This document shows positions 49,835 through 62,589 of a stretch of 64,000 nucleotides of DNA, piece by piece (position 1 is the first letter of the stretch; each line of letters opens with the position of its first letter). A program made the position numbers and the translations under genes. The stretch comes from Hexactinellida sp. DTS-2022 (taxonomy: Eukaryota; Porifera; Hexactinellida). The stretch lies in assembly GCA_028753945.1 (NCBI GenBank), contig JAPNXP010000002.1:11408001-11472000 (forward strand), read 5' to 3'. A model generated the notes under the pieces. It was not told the DNA's origin and made no database searches. It saw only the letters and a program-made list of their open reading frames with translations.

Positions 49835-51913
49835 ATGGCGGAAACAGCAGTGCCACTGTATAGGCTTACACAAAAGGGGGTTCAGTGGAAATGGAACCAA
49901 GAATGCGAAGACAGTTACCAAGTATTGTCAAAGGCACCTACGAACAATCCGATTACTCTGGGGTATCCAGATTGGAAAGGCCATTATTATCTCGAAGTGG
50001 ATGCATCAGGTTCTGCGGTGGGAGGGGTGTTGGCACAGAAAGACAATGAAGGCAGATTGCGTCCCATTTCCTTCTTTTCTTGTCAACTAAATGAGTCCCA
50101 GAAACGTTATAGTGCCGGTGAACGAGAAGCGTGGGCCATAGTGGCTGCCACACGTAAATGGCGAAAATATTTAGATGCTGCTCCAGGTATAACCATTCTC
50201 TCTGATCACAACCCATTGGTTTGGATGAGACACCAGAGGGACCCGAGGGGTAAATTCGCGCGGTGGCTAATAGAGTTAGAGGGGTTGTGTTACGAGATTC
50301 AATTCAGGAAGGGATCAGAAAACCTCGTAGCAGACTATTTAAGCCGAAGTGCAACTACTTATGATTATGATTTAAACAATGAGGATGAACATTTCGAACG
50401 GAAGGTGTACCAAATTAGTGAGAGTGATAAAGTATCTGATTTTACCAGAAATTTGTGTGAGGAGCAGAAAAATGACCTGGTGATATCAAAATCGATAAGT
50501 GACATTGATGAGAGTGGCTGCATCCAATCCGGGCAATTTAAACGCTATTCCCAGATGAAGAATCGTTCTGGGTTGCTGTATAGGGGTAGAAGAATCGTGG
50601 TTCCTAAATCTTGTCGGGAGGTGGTTCTTTGCAACGTTCATAGTGTGGCACATTCAGGAGTTCAAAGAACGTACCAAGATTTGCGGGATAGGTTCTTCTG
50701 GAGGGGAATGTTTTTGGACACTCAGAATTTTTGCAAATGTTGCGAAGTCTGTTTAAGGAATAAGCGATCTTATGATAGGAAAGAGCCCCTCAAACCTTTT
50801 AAGTTACCCTACAATTTTCCACTCGCTCTTATCGCCATGGATATAGCATATTTACCCTGGACTTCTCAAGGCTACCGATATGTGTTGATTATTGTTGATC
50901 TATTTTCTAAATATATGGAGGCTATCCCTATGAAAAATCAGGAGGCCTCGACTATAGCGGAAGCGTTGAAATATGGTTGGTTTCACAGGTACGGCTATCC
51001 CTTGGCTCTTCTCTCCGATCAATGCCCGAACGTAGATGGCGCGGTCATAAGGGGTGTTTGCTCAAAGTATGGAATTCAAAAGTTGCATTCAAGTGCTTAC
51101 CATCCTGAAGGTGATGGGGAAGCTGAGAGGACTATTCAAACCTTCAAGCAGTGTATGCGTTGCTTACTTGAGGAAAGGAATATTTCAAGCACTGACTGGC
51201 CTAGATTAACTCAAGAATTAGCGTTCATCTGCAATTCGCAGGTTAATGCTAGCACTAGATGCACTCCACAGGAGATAATGTTTGGAGAAAAATTGAGGGG
51301 AGAAATTGACACAATCATCCCTCAAACAGATTACACTACCTTTGATGATCCTGCTTCTTATAGTGAAGCTGTTAGTCCTAAGAACCTTGAACTTCATGAG
51401 AGAGTAGCAGATAATATCGAACTTGCACCAGAGAAAATGAAAACCGCATACGATCAGAAGACAAGATCTAGTAATATCTCACCGGGGGACTGGGTTCTGG
51501 TAAGAGACGAAACAAGAAGTAGCACGCTTTCCCCACTATACTTGGGGCCTTGGTTAGTTGAGGAAAGATTAGGAGTTAACCTTAATCTGGTAGACCCTAG
51601 TTCCGAGAGGAAGAAGATAGCGCATCTAAACCGGTGTAAATTATCACCGCGGAACAGAGAATTGATAGGGGAATTTAGTTTAACGACTAGCTATAACGGG
51701 GGATCCGAGTACAGAGAAATTGATACAGAAAATATGGGAACAGAAGATTCACTATTGAGTACGGACGCAGCGAGTGGAGGACCAAGAAGATCAACCCGAA
51801 AGCGAAAGGAACCGGATCGATTTGGGGATTTTGAAGGTTACTTTCAGAACCGAGGAAATCACAGCAGTGTAGAAATTCTTGAAGGGGAAGGTGATTATCA
51901 TGTAGTAAACTAG
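49835..51913 (+). CDS. Retrotransposon RNase H-integrase (3' part of pol, separated by a frame break)
   Basis: 692 residues from the first ATG, but the frame is open from 49658, and conserved pol coding resumes at about 49739 (RSFLGLVNYYRDF lies upstream of this ATG). The ATG is therefore just an internal Met. RNase H carries D56 (VDASGS), E98, D124 (SDHNPL) and D167 (ADYLSR). Integrase has an HX3HX29CX2C zinc module (H269, H273, C303, C306) and a DD35E core: D336 (AMDIAYL), D395 (LLSDQC) and E431 (GDGEAER). The usual SDQG is SDQC here. A GPY/F-like module follows (GPWLVEERL, 571-579), then a basic tail. The stop lies 18 nt inside the 3' LTR. The frame differs by -1 from the upstream one; I see no slippery heptamer, so a single-base indel is likelier than programmed shifting. 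Confidence 0.94.
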   Translation: MAETAVPLYRLTQKGVQWKWNQECEDSYQVLSKAPTNNPITLGYPDWKGHYYLEVDASGSAVGGVLAQKDNEGRLRPISFFSCQLNESQKRYSAGEREAWAIVAATRKWRKYLDAAPGITILSDHNPLVWMRHQRDPRGKFARWLIELEGLCYEIQFRKGSENLVADYLSRSATTYDYDLNNEDEHFERKVYQISESDKVSDFTRNLCEEQKNDLVISKSISDIDESGCIQSGQFKRYSQMKNRSGLLYRGRRIVVPKSCREVVLCNVHSVAHSGVQRTYQDLRDRFFWRGMFLDTQNFCKCCEVCLRNKRSYDRKEPLKPFKLPYNFPLALIAMDIAYLPWTSQGYRYVLIIVDLFSKYMEAIPMKNQEASTIAEALKYGWFHRYGYPLALLSDQCPNVDGAVIRGVCSKYGIQKLHSSAYHPEGDGEAERTIQTFKQCMRCLLEERNISSTDWPRLTQELAFICNSQVNASTRCTPQEIMFGEKLRGEIDTIIPQTDYTTFDDPASYSEAVSPKNLELHERVADNIELAPEKMKTAYDQKTRSSNISPGDWVLVRDETRSSTLSPLYLGPWLVEERLGVNLNLVDPSSERKKIAHLNRCKLSPRNRELIGEFSLTTSYNGGSEYREIDTENMGTEDSLLSTDAASGGPRRSTRKRKEPDRFGDFEGYFQNRGNHSSVEILEGEGDYHVVN
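51881..51891 (+). other. Polypurine tract for plus-strand priming
   Basis: gaaggggaagg, eleven purines ending 4 nt before the 3' LTR. RNase H-resistant purine runs at this position prime plus-strand DNA in LTR elements. It also encodes part of the pol C-terminus. Confidence 0.75.
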
Positions 51914-52078
51914 GTACACCGTTATAACAACTGCTTGGGTGGGCACTTACTACAATAGTCATAGCAGAGATTCGCATTTAGTATATAGTAATAGTATCCT
52001 AGCATTTACTTAGTTTTTGTATCTTGCTACTTAGTCAATTATATTATAACGTTTGTTAGTATTACCTACTACTTTACA
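51896..52078 (+). repeat. 3' LTR, 183 bp
   Basis: Same length as the 5' LTR, with four substitutions (about 98% identity) and no indels. It begins TA instead of TG, so the conserved terminal dinucleotide is altered in this copy. Ends CTACTTTACA followed by GTGT. The pol stop codon lies at LTR positions 16-18. Confidence 0.93.
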
Positions 52079-52082
52079 GTGT
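52079..52082. repeat. Target-site duplication GTGT (3' side)
   Basis: Partner of 47357-47360. It is followed at once by the right arm of a satellite dyad (ttatagtcaaaat). Confidence 0.85.
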
Positions 52083-53984
52083 TTATAGTCAAAATTGTCC
52101 TAACAGTGCCACTAGAACTCTACCTTCTTAATCTGCATTCACTTAAGAGCCTAATTTCGTGAAAAACAAATTTTCGTGTTCAATGATTGTCAAAATCACC
52201 CAAATTGATAAATTAATGGTTTAAGGACGTTTCCAGTTGTTTCCTTTGATCATAATAAGTATTTATCGTCAAAGATGTCCTAAATGAGCCACTGAAACGC
52301 AACTCACTCAATTTACATTCATTTAAGAGCCTAATATCGAGAAAAACCTATTTTGTGTGCAATGACTAAAACTCCCAAATTGATAAATTGATGGTTTAAG
52401 GACGTTTCCAGTTGTGTCTTTTGAAGATATGAAGTATTTATCGTCAAAAGTGTCCTAACAGTGCCACTGAAAGGCTTCTCACTCAATTTACAATCATTTA
52501 AAAGCCTAATATCTTGAAAAAACAATTTATGTGTGCAATCACTATCAAAAACTCGCAAATTGATAAATTAAGGGTTTTATAAACGTTTCTAGATTTTCTT
52601 TTGAAGATAAGTAGTGTTTATAGTCTTAAATTGTCCTAAAAGTGCCACAGAACTTCCGCTCACTCAATTTACATTCATTTAAGATCCTTATATCGAGAAA
52701 AACCAATTTTTGTGTGCAATAATTGTCAAAATCCAACAAATTGATAAATTAATGGTTTAAGGACGTTTCCAGTTGTTTCTTTTGATGATAATAAGTATTT
52801 ATCGTCAAAGGTGTCCTGATAGAGCCACTGAAACTCAAATCAATCAATTTACATTCATTTAAAAGCCTAATATCGAGAAAAACCAATTTTTGAAGCAATG
52901 ACTTCTAAAACACTCCAAAATGATCAATATCGTTAATAGACGCTTCCAGATGTTTATTCTGATGATACGAATTTTAAATCTTCAAAAGTGTCCAAACAGT
53001 GCCACTGAGACACCACTGACACAATTAACATTCATTTAAGAGCCTAATATCGAGGAAAACCAATTTTTGTTTGCAATGGCTTTCAAAAACTCCCAAATTG
53101 AAATATTAATGGTTTAAGGAGGTTTCCAGTTGTTTATTTTGATGATAAGAAGAATTTATAGTCAAAGGTGACCTACAGTGCCAGTGAAAGTCAACTCACT
53201 CAATTTACATTCATTTAAGAGCCTAATATCGAGAAAAAACAATTTTTGTGTGCAATGACTGTCAAAAAACTAGCATAATGATAAATTAATGGTTTAAGGA
53301 CGATTCCAGTTGTTTCTTTTGATTATTAGAAGTATTTATTGTCAAAGGTGTCGTAACGGTGCCAAAGAACGTCCGCTCACTCAATTTACATTCATTTAAG
53401 AGCTTATTATCGAGAAAAACTATTTTTTGTGGGCAATGTTTTTCAAAATAACCCAAATTGCTAAATTTATGGTTCTAGGACGTTTCCAGTTGATTCTTTT
53501 GATGATAAGAAGTATTTATCGTCAAAGGTGCCTTAACAGAGCCACTGAAACTCAACTCACTCAAATTACAATCATTTAAGAGCCTATTATCGAGAAAAAC
53601 CAATTTTGGTGTGCAATGACTGTAAAAAAACTTGCATATTGATAAATTAATGGTTTAAGGACGTTTTCCAGTTGATTCTAATGATGATAAGAAGCATTTT
53701 TCGTCAAAAGTGCCTCAACAGAGCCACTGAAACTCAACTCACTCAATTTACATTCATTTAAGAGCCCAATATCGAGAAAAACCAATTCTTGCTTGCAATG
53801 ACTGTCAAAAACTCGCATATTGCTAAATTAATGGTTTATGGACGTTTCCAGTTGATTCTTAAGATGATAAGAAGTATTTATCGTCAAACGTGCCTTAACA
53901 GAGACACTGAAACTCAACTCAACTCAATTAACAATCATTTAAGAGCCTTATTTCGAGAAAAACCAATTTTTGTAGCAATGACTT

Positions 53985-54575
53985 CTTAAAAACTCCAAAT
54001 ATGTTCAATATCGTTTTTGGACGTTTCCAGTTGTTTATTCTGATGATACGAATTATTTATCTTCAAAAGTTTCCTAACAGTGCCACTGAGACACCACTAA
54101 CTCAATTACCAATCATTTCTGAGACTAATATCGAGAAAAACCAATTTTTGTTTGCAATGACTGTCAAAAACTCCCTATTGAAATATTAATGGTTTAAGGA
54201 GGTTTTCCAGTTGTTTATTTTGATGATACGAAGAATTTATAGTCAAAAGTGTCCAAACACTGCCACTGAAAGGCCACTTCTCAATTTACATTCATTTAAG
54301 ATCCATATATCCAGAAAAACCAATTTTCTGTGCAATAACTGTCTAAAAGAAAAAAATTGATAAATTAATGGTTTAAGGACGTTTCCTTATGTTTATTTTG
54401 ATGAAAAGAAGTATTTATCGTCAAAATTGCCTTAACAGAGCCACTGAAACTCAACTCACTCAATTTACATTCATTTAAGAGCCCAATATCGAGAAAAACC
54501 AATTTTTGTAGCAATGACTTCTTAAAAACTCCAAATATGTTCAATATCGTTTTTGGACGTTTCCAGTTGTTTATT
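53985..54575 (-). repeat. ~590-bp satellite duplication, copy 1
   Basis: Matches 57757-58345 almost base for base, including rare variants 'ctcaattaccaatcatttct' and 'gtctaaaagaaaaaaattg', at an offset of 3772 bp (21 monomers). Confidence 0.85.
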
Positions 54576-57500
54576 CTGATGATACGAATTATTTATCTTC
54601 AAAAGTGTCCCAACAGTGCCACTGAGACACCACTAACTCAATTAACATTCATTTAAGAGCCTAATATCGAGAAAAACCTATTTTTGTTTGCAGTGACTGT
54701 AAAAAACTCCAAAATTGAAATATTAATGGTTTAAAGACGTTTACAGCTGTTTCTTTTGATGATATTAAGTATATCTCGTCAATGGTGTCCTAACAGAGAC
54801 ACTGAAACTCAACTCAACTCAATTTACAATCATTTAAGAGCCTAATTTCGAGAAAAACCAATTTTTGAAGCAATGACTTCTAAAAAACTCTAAAAAAGAT
54901 CAATATAGTTTATGGACGTTTCAATGTTGTTTATTCTGATGATACGAATTATTTATCTTCAAAAGTTTCCTAACAGTGCCACTGAAACTCCACTAACTCA
55001 ATTAACATTTATTTATGAGCCTAATATCGAAAAGTAACAATTTTTGTGTGCAATGAATGTCAAAAACTTCCAAATTGATAAATTAATGGATTATGGACCT
55101 TTCCATTTGATTCTTTTGGTGATAAGAATTATTTCAAGTCAAAAGTGCCTTAACAGAGCCACTGAAACTCAACTCACTCAATTTACATTCATTTAAGAGC
55201 CTAATATCGAGAAAAACCAATTATTGTTTGCAATGACTGTCAAAAACTCGCATATTGATAAATTAATGGTTTATGGACGATTCCAGTTGTTTCTTTTGAC
55301 TATTAGAAGTATTTATTGTCAAAGGTGCCTTAACAGAGACACTGAAACTCAACTCAACTCAATTAACAATCATTTAAGAGCGTTATATCGAGAAAAACCA
55401 ATTTTTGTAGCAATGACTTCTTAAACACTCCAAAAATGTTCAATATCGTTTTTGGACGTTTCAAGTTGTTTATTCTGATGATACGAATTATTTATCTTCA
55501 AAAGTGTCCTAACTGTGCCACTGAGACACCACTAACTCAAATAACAATCATTTAAGAGCATGATATCGAGAAAAACAAATTTTTGTTTGCAATGACTGTC
55601 AAAAACTCCCTAATTGAAATATTAATGGTTTAAGGAAGTTTCCAGATGTTTATTTTGATGAAAAGAAGTATTTATCGTCAAAAGTGCCTTAACAGAGCCA
55701 CTGAAACTCAACTCACTCAATTTACATTCATTTAAGAGCAGAAAATATCGAGAAAAACCAATTTTTGTTTGCAATGACTGTCAAAAACTCGCATATTGCT
55801 AAATTAATGGTTTATAGACGTTTCCAGTTGATTCTTATGATGATAAGAAGTATTTATCGTAAAAGGTGCCTTAACAGAGACACTGAAACTCAACTCAACT
55901 CAATTAACAATCATTTAAGAGCCTTATATCGAGAAAAACCAATTTTTGAAGCAATGACTTCTTAAAAACTCCAAAAATGTTCAATATCGTTTTTGGACGT
56001 TTCCAGTTGTTTATTCTGATGATACGAATTATTTATCTTCAAAAGTGTCCTAACAGTGCAACTGAGATACCATTAACTCAATTAACATTCATTTAAGAGC
56101 CTAATATCGAGAAAAACAAATTTTTGTTTGCGATGACTGTCAAAAACTTCCTAATTGAAATATTAATGGTTTAAGGAGGTTTTCCGTTTGTTTATTTTGA
56201 TGATAAGTAGAATTTAAAGTCAAAAGTGTCCAAACACTGCCACTGAAAGGCCACTTCTCAATTTACATTCTTTTAAGATCCTTAATTCGAGAAAAACCAA
56301 TTTTTGATGCAATGACTTCTAAAAAACTCTAAAAATGATCAATATCGTTTATGGACGTTTCAATGTTGTTTATTCTGATGATACGAATTATTTATCTTCA
56401 AAAGTTTCCTAACAGTGCCACTGAAACTCCGCTCACTCAATTTACATTCATTTTTGACCCTAATATTGAGAAAAAACAATTTTTGTGTGCAATGACTGTC
56501 AAAAACTAGCATATTGATAAATTAATGGTTTAAGGACGATTCCAGTTGTTTCTTTTGACTATTAGAAGTATTTATTGTCAAAGGTGTCGTTACGGTGCCA
56601 AAGAACGTCCGCTCACTCAATTTACATTCATTTAAGAGCTTATTATCTAGAAAAACCATTTTTTGTGGGCAATGTTTTTCAAAATAACCCAAATTGCTAA
56701 ATTAATGGTTCTAGGACGTTTCCAGTTGATTCTTTTGATGATAAGAAGTATCTATCGTTATAGGTGCCTTAACAGAGCCACTGAAACTCAACTCACTCAA
56801 TTTACAATCATTTAAGAGCCTATTATCGAGAAAAACCAATTATTGTTTGCAATGACTGTCAAAAACTCGCATATTGATAAATTAATGGTTTAAGGACGTT
56901 TCCAGTTGATTCTTATGAGGATAAGAAGTATTTATCGTCAAAAGTTCCTCAACAGAGCCACTGAAACTCAACTTTCTCAATTTACATTCATTTAAGAGCC
57001 TAATATCGAGAAAAACCAATTATTGTTTGCAATGACTGTCAAAAACTCGCATATTGATAAATTAAAGGTTTAAGGACGTTTCCAGTTGATTCTTATGATG
57101 ATAAGAAGTATTTATCGTCAAAGGTGCCTTAACAGAGACACTGAAGCTCAACTCAACTCAATTAACAATCATTTAAGAGCGTTATATCGAGAAAAACCAA
57201 TTTTTGTAGCAATGACTTCTTAAACACTCCAAAAATGTTCAATATCGTTTTTGGACGTTTCAAGTTGTTTATTCTGATGATACGAATTATTAATCTTCAA
57301 AAGTGTCCTAACAGTGCCACTGAAACTCCACTAACTCAATTAACAATCATTTAAGAGCCTAATATCGAGAAAAACCAATTTTTGAAGCAATGACTTCTAG
57401 AAAACTCCAAAAATGATCAATATCGTTTATGGACGTTTCCAGGCGTTTATTCTGAAGATACGAATTATTTATCTTCAAAAGTGTCCTAACAGTGCCACTG

Positions 57501-57756
57501 AGAAACCACTAACTCAATTTACATTCATTTTTGAGCCCAATATCGAGAGAAAACAATTTTTGTGTGCAATGACTGTCAAAAACTCGCAAATTGCTAAATT
57601 AATGGTTCTAGGACGTTTCCAGTTGATTCTTTTGATGAAAAGAAGTATTTATCGTTATAGGTGCCTTAACAGAGCCACTGAAACTCAACTCACTCAATTT
57701 ACAATCATTTAAGAGCCTATTATCGAGAAAAACCAATTTTGGTGTGCAATGACTTT

Positions 57757-58345
57757 CTTAAACACTCCAAAAATGTTCAATATCGTTTTTGGACGTTTCC
57801 AGTTGTTTATTCTGATGATACGAATTATTTATCTTCAAAAGTTTCCTAACAGTGCCACTGAGACACCACTAACTCAATTACCAATCATTTCTGAGACTAA
57901 TATCGAGAAAAACCAATTTTTGTTTGCAATGACTGTCAAAAACTCCCTATTGAAATATTAATGGTTTAAGGAGGTTTTCCAGTTGTTTATTTTGATGATA
58001 CGAAGAATTTATAGTCAAAAGTGTCCAAACACTGCCACTGAAAGGCCACTTCTCAATTTACATTCATTTAAGATCCATATATCCAGAAAAACCAATTTTC
58101 TGTGCAATAACTGTCTAAAAGAAAAAAATTGATAAATTAATGGTTTAAGGACGTTTCCTTATGTTTATTTTGATGAAAAGAAGTATTTATCGTCAAAATT
58201 GCCTTAACAGAGCCACTGAAACTCAACTCACTCAATTTACATTCATTTAAGAGCCCAATATCGAGAAAAACCAATTTTTGTAGCAATGACTTCTTAAAAA
58301 CTCCAAATATGTTCAATATCGTTTTTGGACGTTTCCAGTTGTTTA
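57757..58345 (-). repeat. ~590-bp satellite duplication, copy 2
   Basis: Second copy of 53985-54575 at an offset of 3772 bp. Similarity falls back to ordinary monomer level on both sides. Confidence 0.85.
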
Positions 58346-59039
58346 TTCTGATGATACGAATTATTTATCTTCAAAAGTATCCTAACAGTTCCACTGAGAC
58401 ACCACTAACTGAATTAACATTCATTTAAGAGCCTAATATCGAGAAAAACCAATTTTTGAAGCAATGACTTCTAAAAAACTCTAAAAATGATCATTTTCGT
58501 TTATGGACGTTTCAATGTTGTTTATTCTGATGATAATAATTATTTATCTTCAAAGGTGTCCTAACAGTGTCACTTAAACTCCAATAACCCAATTAACATT
58601 CATTTAAGAGCCTAATATCGAAAAGTACCAATTTTTGTGTGCAATGAATGTCAAAAACTTCTAAATTGATATATTAATGGATTATGGATCTTTCCAGTTG
58701 TTTCTTTTGATGATAAGAATTATTTATCTTCAAAAGTGTCCTAACAGAGCCTCTGAAACTCAAATCACTCAATTTACATTCATTTAAGAGCCTAATATCG
58801 AGAAAAACCAATTTTTGTACGCAGTGACTGTCAAATCTCCCAAATTAAAATATTAATGGTTTAAGGACGTTTCCAGCTGTTTCCTTTGATGATATTAAGT
58901 ATATATCGTCAAAGGTGTCCTAACAGAGCCACTGAAACTAAACTCACTCAATTTAAATCCATTTAAGACCCTGATTTCGATGAAAACCAATTTTTGTGTG
59001 CAATGATTGTCAAAATCACCCAAATTGATAAATTAATGG

Positions 59040-61060
59040 TTTAAGGGTGTTTCTAGTTGTTTCTCTTCATGATAATAAGTATTTATCTTAAGAAAGTGTC
59101 CAAACATTGCCCCTGAAAATCCACTCACAGAATTTACATTCATTTAAGTGCCTAATATCGAGAAAAACCAATTTTTGAAGCAATGACATCTGAAAATCTC
59201 CAAAGATCATCAATATCGTTTATGGACGTTTCCAGATGAATATTCTGATGATTCGAATTTTTGTATCCTCAAAAGTGTCCTAACAGTCACACTGAGACAC
59301 CACTAACTCAATTTAAATTCATTTAAGAGCCTAATATTGAGAAAAAACAATTTTTGTGTGCATTGACTGTCAAAAACTAGCATATTGATAAATTAATGGT
59401 CTATGGACGTTTCCACTTGTATATTTTGATGATAAGAAGTATTTAAAGTTAAAGTAGTCCTAACAGTGCCACTGAAGCTCCGCTCACTCAATTTACATTC
59501 ATTTTTGACCCTAATATCGAGAAAAAACAATTTTTGCGTGCAATGACTGTCAAAAACTAGCATATTGATAAATTAATGGTTTAAGGACGATTCCAGTTGT
59601 GTATTTTGATTACTAGAAGTATTTAAAGTCAAAGTTGTCCTAACTGTGCCACTGAAGCTCCGCTCACTCAATTTACATTCATTTTTGACCCTAATATCGA
59701 GAAAAAACAATTTTTGTGTGCAATGACTGTCAAAAACTAGCATATTGATAAATTAATGGTTTAAGGACGTTTCCATCTGTTTCTTTTGATGATATTAAGT
59801 ATATCTCGTCAAAAGTGTCCTTACTGAGCCACTGAAACTCTATTCACTTAATTTACATTCATTTAAGATCCTAATATCGAGAAAAACCAATTTTTGAAGC
59901 AATTACTTTTAGAAAATTCCAAAAATGATCAATATCGTTTATAGACGTTTCCAGTTGTTTCTTTTGATGATAAGAATTATTTATCTTCAAAGGTGCCTTA
60001 ATAGAGCCACTGAAACTCAACTCACTCAATTTACATTCATTTATAGCCTAATATCGAGAAAAACCAATTTTTCTTTGCAATGAATGTCAAAAACAACCTA
60101 ATTGAAATATTAATGGTTTAAGGACGTTTCCATCTGTTTCTTTTGATGATATTAAGTATACCTCGTCAAAGGTGTCCTAACAGAGCCACTGAAACTCTAT
60201 TTACTTAATTTACATTCATTTAAGAGCCTAATATCGAGAAAAACCAATTTTTGAAGCAATTACTTCTAGAAAACTCCAAAAATGATCTATATCGTTTATG
60301 GACGTTTCCAGTTGTTTCTTTTGATGATAAGAATTATTTATCTTCAAAGGTGTCCTAACAGTGCCACTGAAACTCCACTAACTCAATTAACATTCATTTA
60401 AGAGCCTAATATCGAGAAAAAACAATTTTTGTGTGCATTGACAGTCAAAAACCCCCAAATTGAAATATTAATGGTTTAAGGACGTTTCCAGCTGTTTCTT
60501 TTGATGATATTAAGTATATATCGTCAAAGTTGTCCTAACAGAGCCACTGAAACTCAACTCACTCAATTTACATTCATTTAAGAGCCTAATATCGTGAAAA
60601 ACCTATTTTTGTGTGCAATACCTGTTAAAATCAGCCAAATTGATAAATTAAAGGTTTAAGGGTGTTTCTAGTTGTTTCTTTTGATGATAATAAGTATTTA
60701 TCTTATGCAAGTGTCCAAACATTGCCCCTGAAAATCCACTCACAGAATTTACATTCATTTAAGTTCCTAATATCGAGAAAAACCAATTTTTGAAGCAATG
60801 ACATCTGAAAATCTCCATAAATTATAAATATCGTTTATAGCCGTTTCCAGATGTATATTCCGATGATTCGAATTTTTCTATCCTCAAAAGTGTCCTAACA
60901 GTCACACTGAGACACCACTAACACAATTTAAATTCATTTAAGAGCCTAATATCGAGAAAAAACAATTTTTGTGTGCATTGACTGGCAAAAACTAGCATAT
61001 TGATAAATTAAAGGTCTAAGGACGTTTCCACTTGTATATTTTGATGATAAGAAGTATTTA
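59040..61060 (-). repeat. Imperfect 9-monomer HOR, ~1615 bp
   Basis: The variant 'attgcccctgaaaatccac' occurs at 59106 and 60721 (1615 bp apart, nine monomers) and again at 63420 (2699 bp later, fifteen monomers). 'ccgctcactcaatttac' plus 'catttttgaccctaat' monomers follow at the same offset, but other positions in the unit have drifted. Confidence 0.65.
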
Positions 61061-62589
61061 AAGTCAAAGTTGTCCTAACAGTGCCACTGAATCTCCGCTC
61101 ACTCAATTTACATTCATTTTTGACCCTAATATCGAGAAAAAACAATTTTTGTGTGCAATGACTGTCAAAAACTAGCATATTGATAAATTAATGGTTTAAG
61201 GACGATTCCAGTTGTTTCTTTTGATTATTAGATGTATTTATCGTCAAAGGTGTCGTAACGGTGCCAAAGAACGTCCGCTCACTCAATTTACATTCATTTA
61301 AGAGCTTATTATCTAGAAAAACCATTTTTTGTCGGCAATGTTTTTCAAAATAACTCAAATTGCTAAATTTATGGTTCTAGGACGTTTCCAGTTGATTCTT
61401 TTGATGATAAGAAGTATTTATCGTCAAAGGTGCCTTAACAGAGCCACTGAAACTCAACTCACTCAATTTACAATCATTTAAGAGCCTATTATCGAGAAAA
61501 ACAAATTTTGGTGTGCAATGACTGTCAAAAACTCGCATAATGATAAATTAATGGTTTAAGGACGTTTCCAGTTGATTCTTATGATGATAAGAAGTATTTA
61601 TCGTCAAAAGTGCCTTAACAGAGCCACTGAAACTCAACTCACTCAATTTACATTCATTTAAGAGCCTAATATCGAGAATAGCCAATCTTTGTTTGCAATG
61701 ACTGTCAAAAACTCGCATATTGATAAATTAATAGTTTATGGACGTTTCCAGTCGATTCTTATGATGATAAGAAGTATTTATCGTCAAAGGTGCCTTAACA
61801 GAGACACTGAAACTCAACTCAACTCAATTAACAATCATTTAAGAGCCTGATTTCGAGAAAAGCCAATTTTTGTGTGCAATGATTGTCAAAATCACCCAAA
61901 TTGTTAAATTAATGGTTTAAGGACGTTTCCAGTTGTTTCTTTTGATGATAAGAAGTATTTATCGCCAAAGGTACCCTAACAGTGCCACTGAAACTCCATT
62001 AACTCAATTGACATTAATTTAAGAGCCTAATATCGAAAAGTACCAATTTTTGTGTGCAATGAATGTCAAAAACTTCCAAATTGATAAATTAATGGATTAT
62101 GGACCTTTCCAGTTGTTTGATTTGATGATAAGAAGTATTTATTGTCAAAAGTGTCCAAACATTGCCACTGAAAATCCACTCACTCAATTGACAATCATTT
62201 AAGTGCGTTATATCGAGAAAAACCAATTTTTGAAGTAATGACTTCTAGAAAACTCCAAAAATGTTCAATATCGTTTTTGGACGTTTCCAGTAGTTTATTC
62301 TAATGATACGAATTATTTATCTTCAAAAGTGTCCTAACTGTGCCACTGAGACACCACTAACTCAATTAACATTCATTTAAGAGCCTAATATCGAAAAGTA
62401 CCAATTTTTGTGTGCAATGAATGTCAAAAACTTCCAAATTGATATATTAATGGATTATGGACCTTTCCATTTGTTTCTTTTGATGATAAGAATTATTTAT
62501 AGTCAAAAGTGTCCTAACAGAGCCACTGAAACTCAATTCACTTAATTTACATTCATTTAAGAGCCTAATATTGAGAAAAACCAATTTTT

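Larger units (their letters stand above)
47361..52078 (+). mobile_element. Ty3/gypsy-type LTR retrotransposon, 4718 bp, nearly complete
   Basis: The order LTR - gag with two zinc knuckles - protease - reverse transcriptase - RNase H - integrase - LTR is diagnostic of Ty3/gypsy (Metaviridae-type) elements. The LTRs are 183 bp and differ at four positions; the target duplication is GTGT. There is no envelope gene: pol ends 18 nt inside the 3' LTR. Base composition is clearly less AT-rich than the satellite. One reading-frame break separates RT from RNase H, so this copy is probably not autonomous as it stands. No chromodomain is recognisable after the integrase; the C-terminal tail is basic (RRSTRKRKEPDRFG). 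I cannot assign a clade without a tree. Confidence 0.96.

Noticed and set aside
51690..51895. Envelope-like third gene
   Set aside because: Pol runs into the 3' LTR with no space for another gene, and no signal peptide or membrane segment is present.
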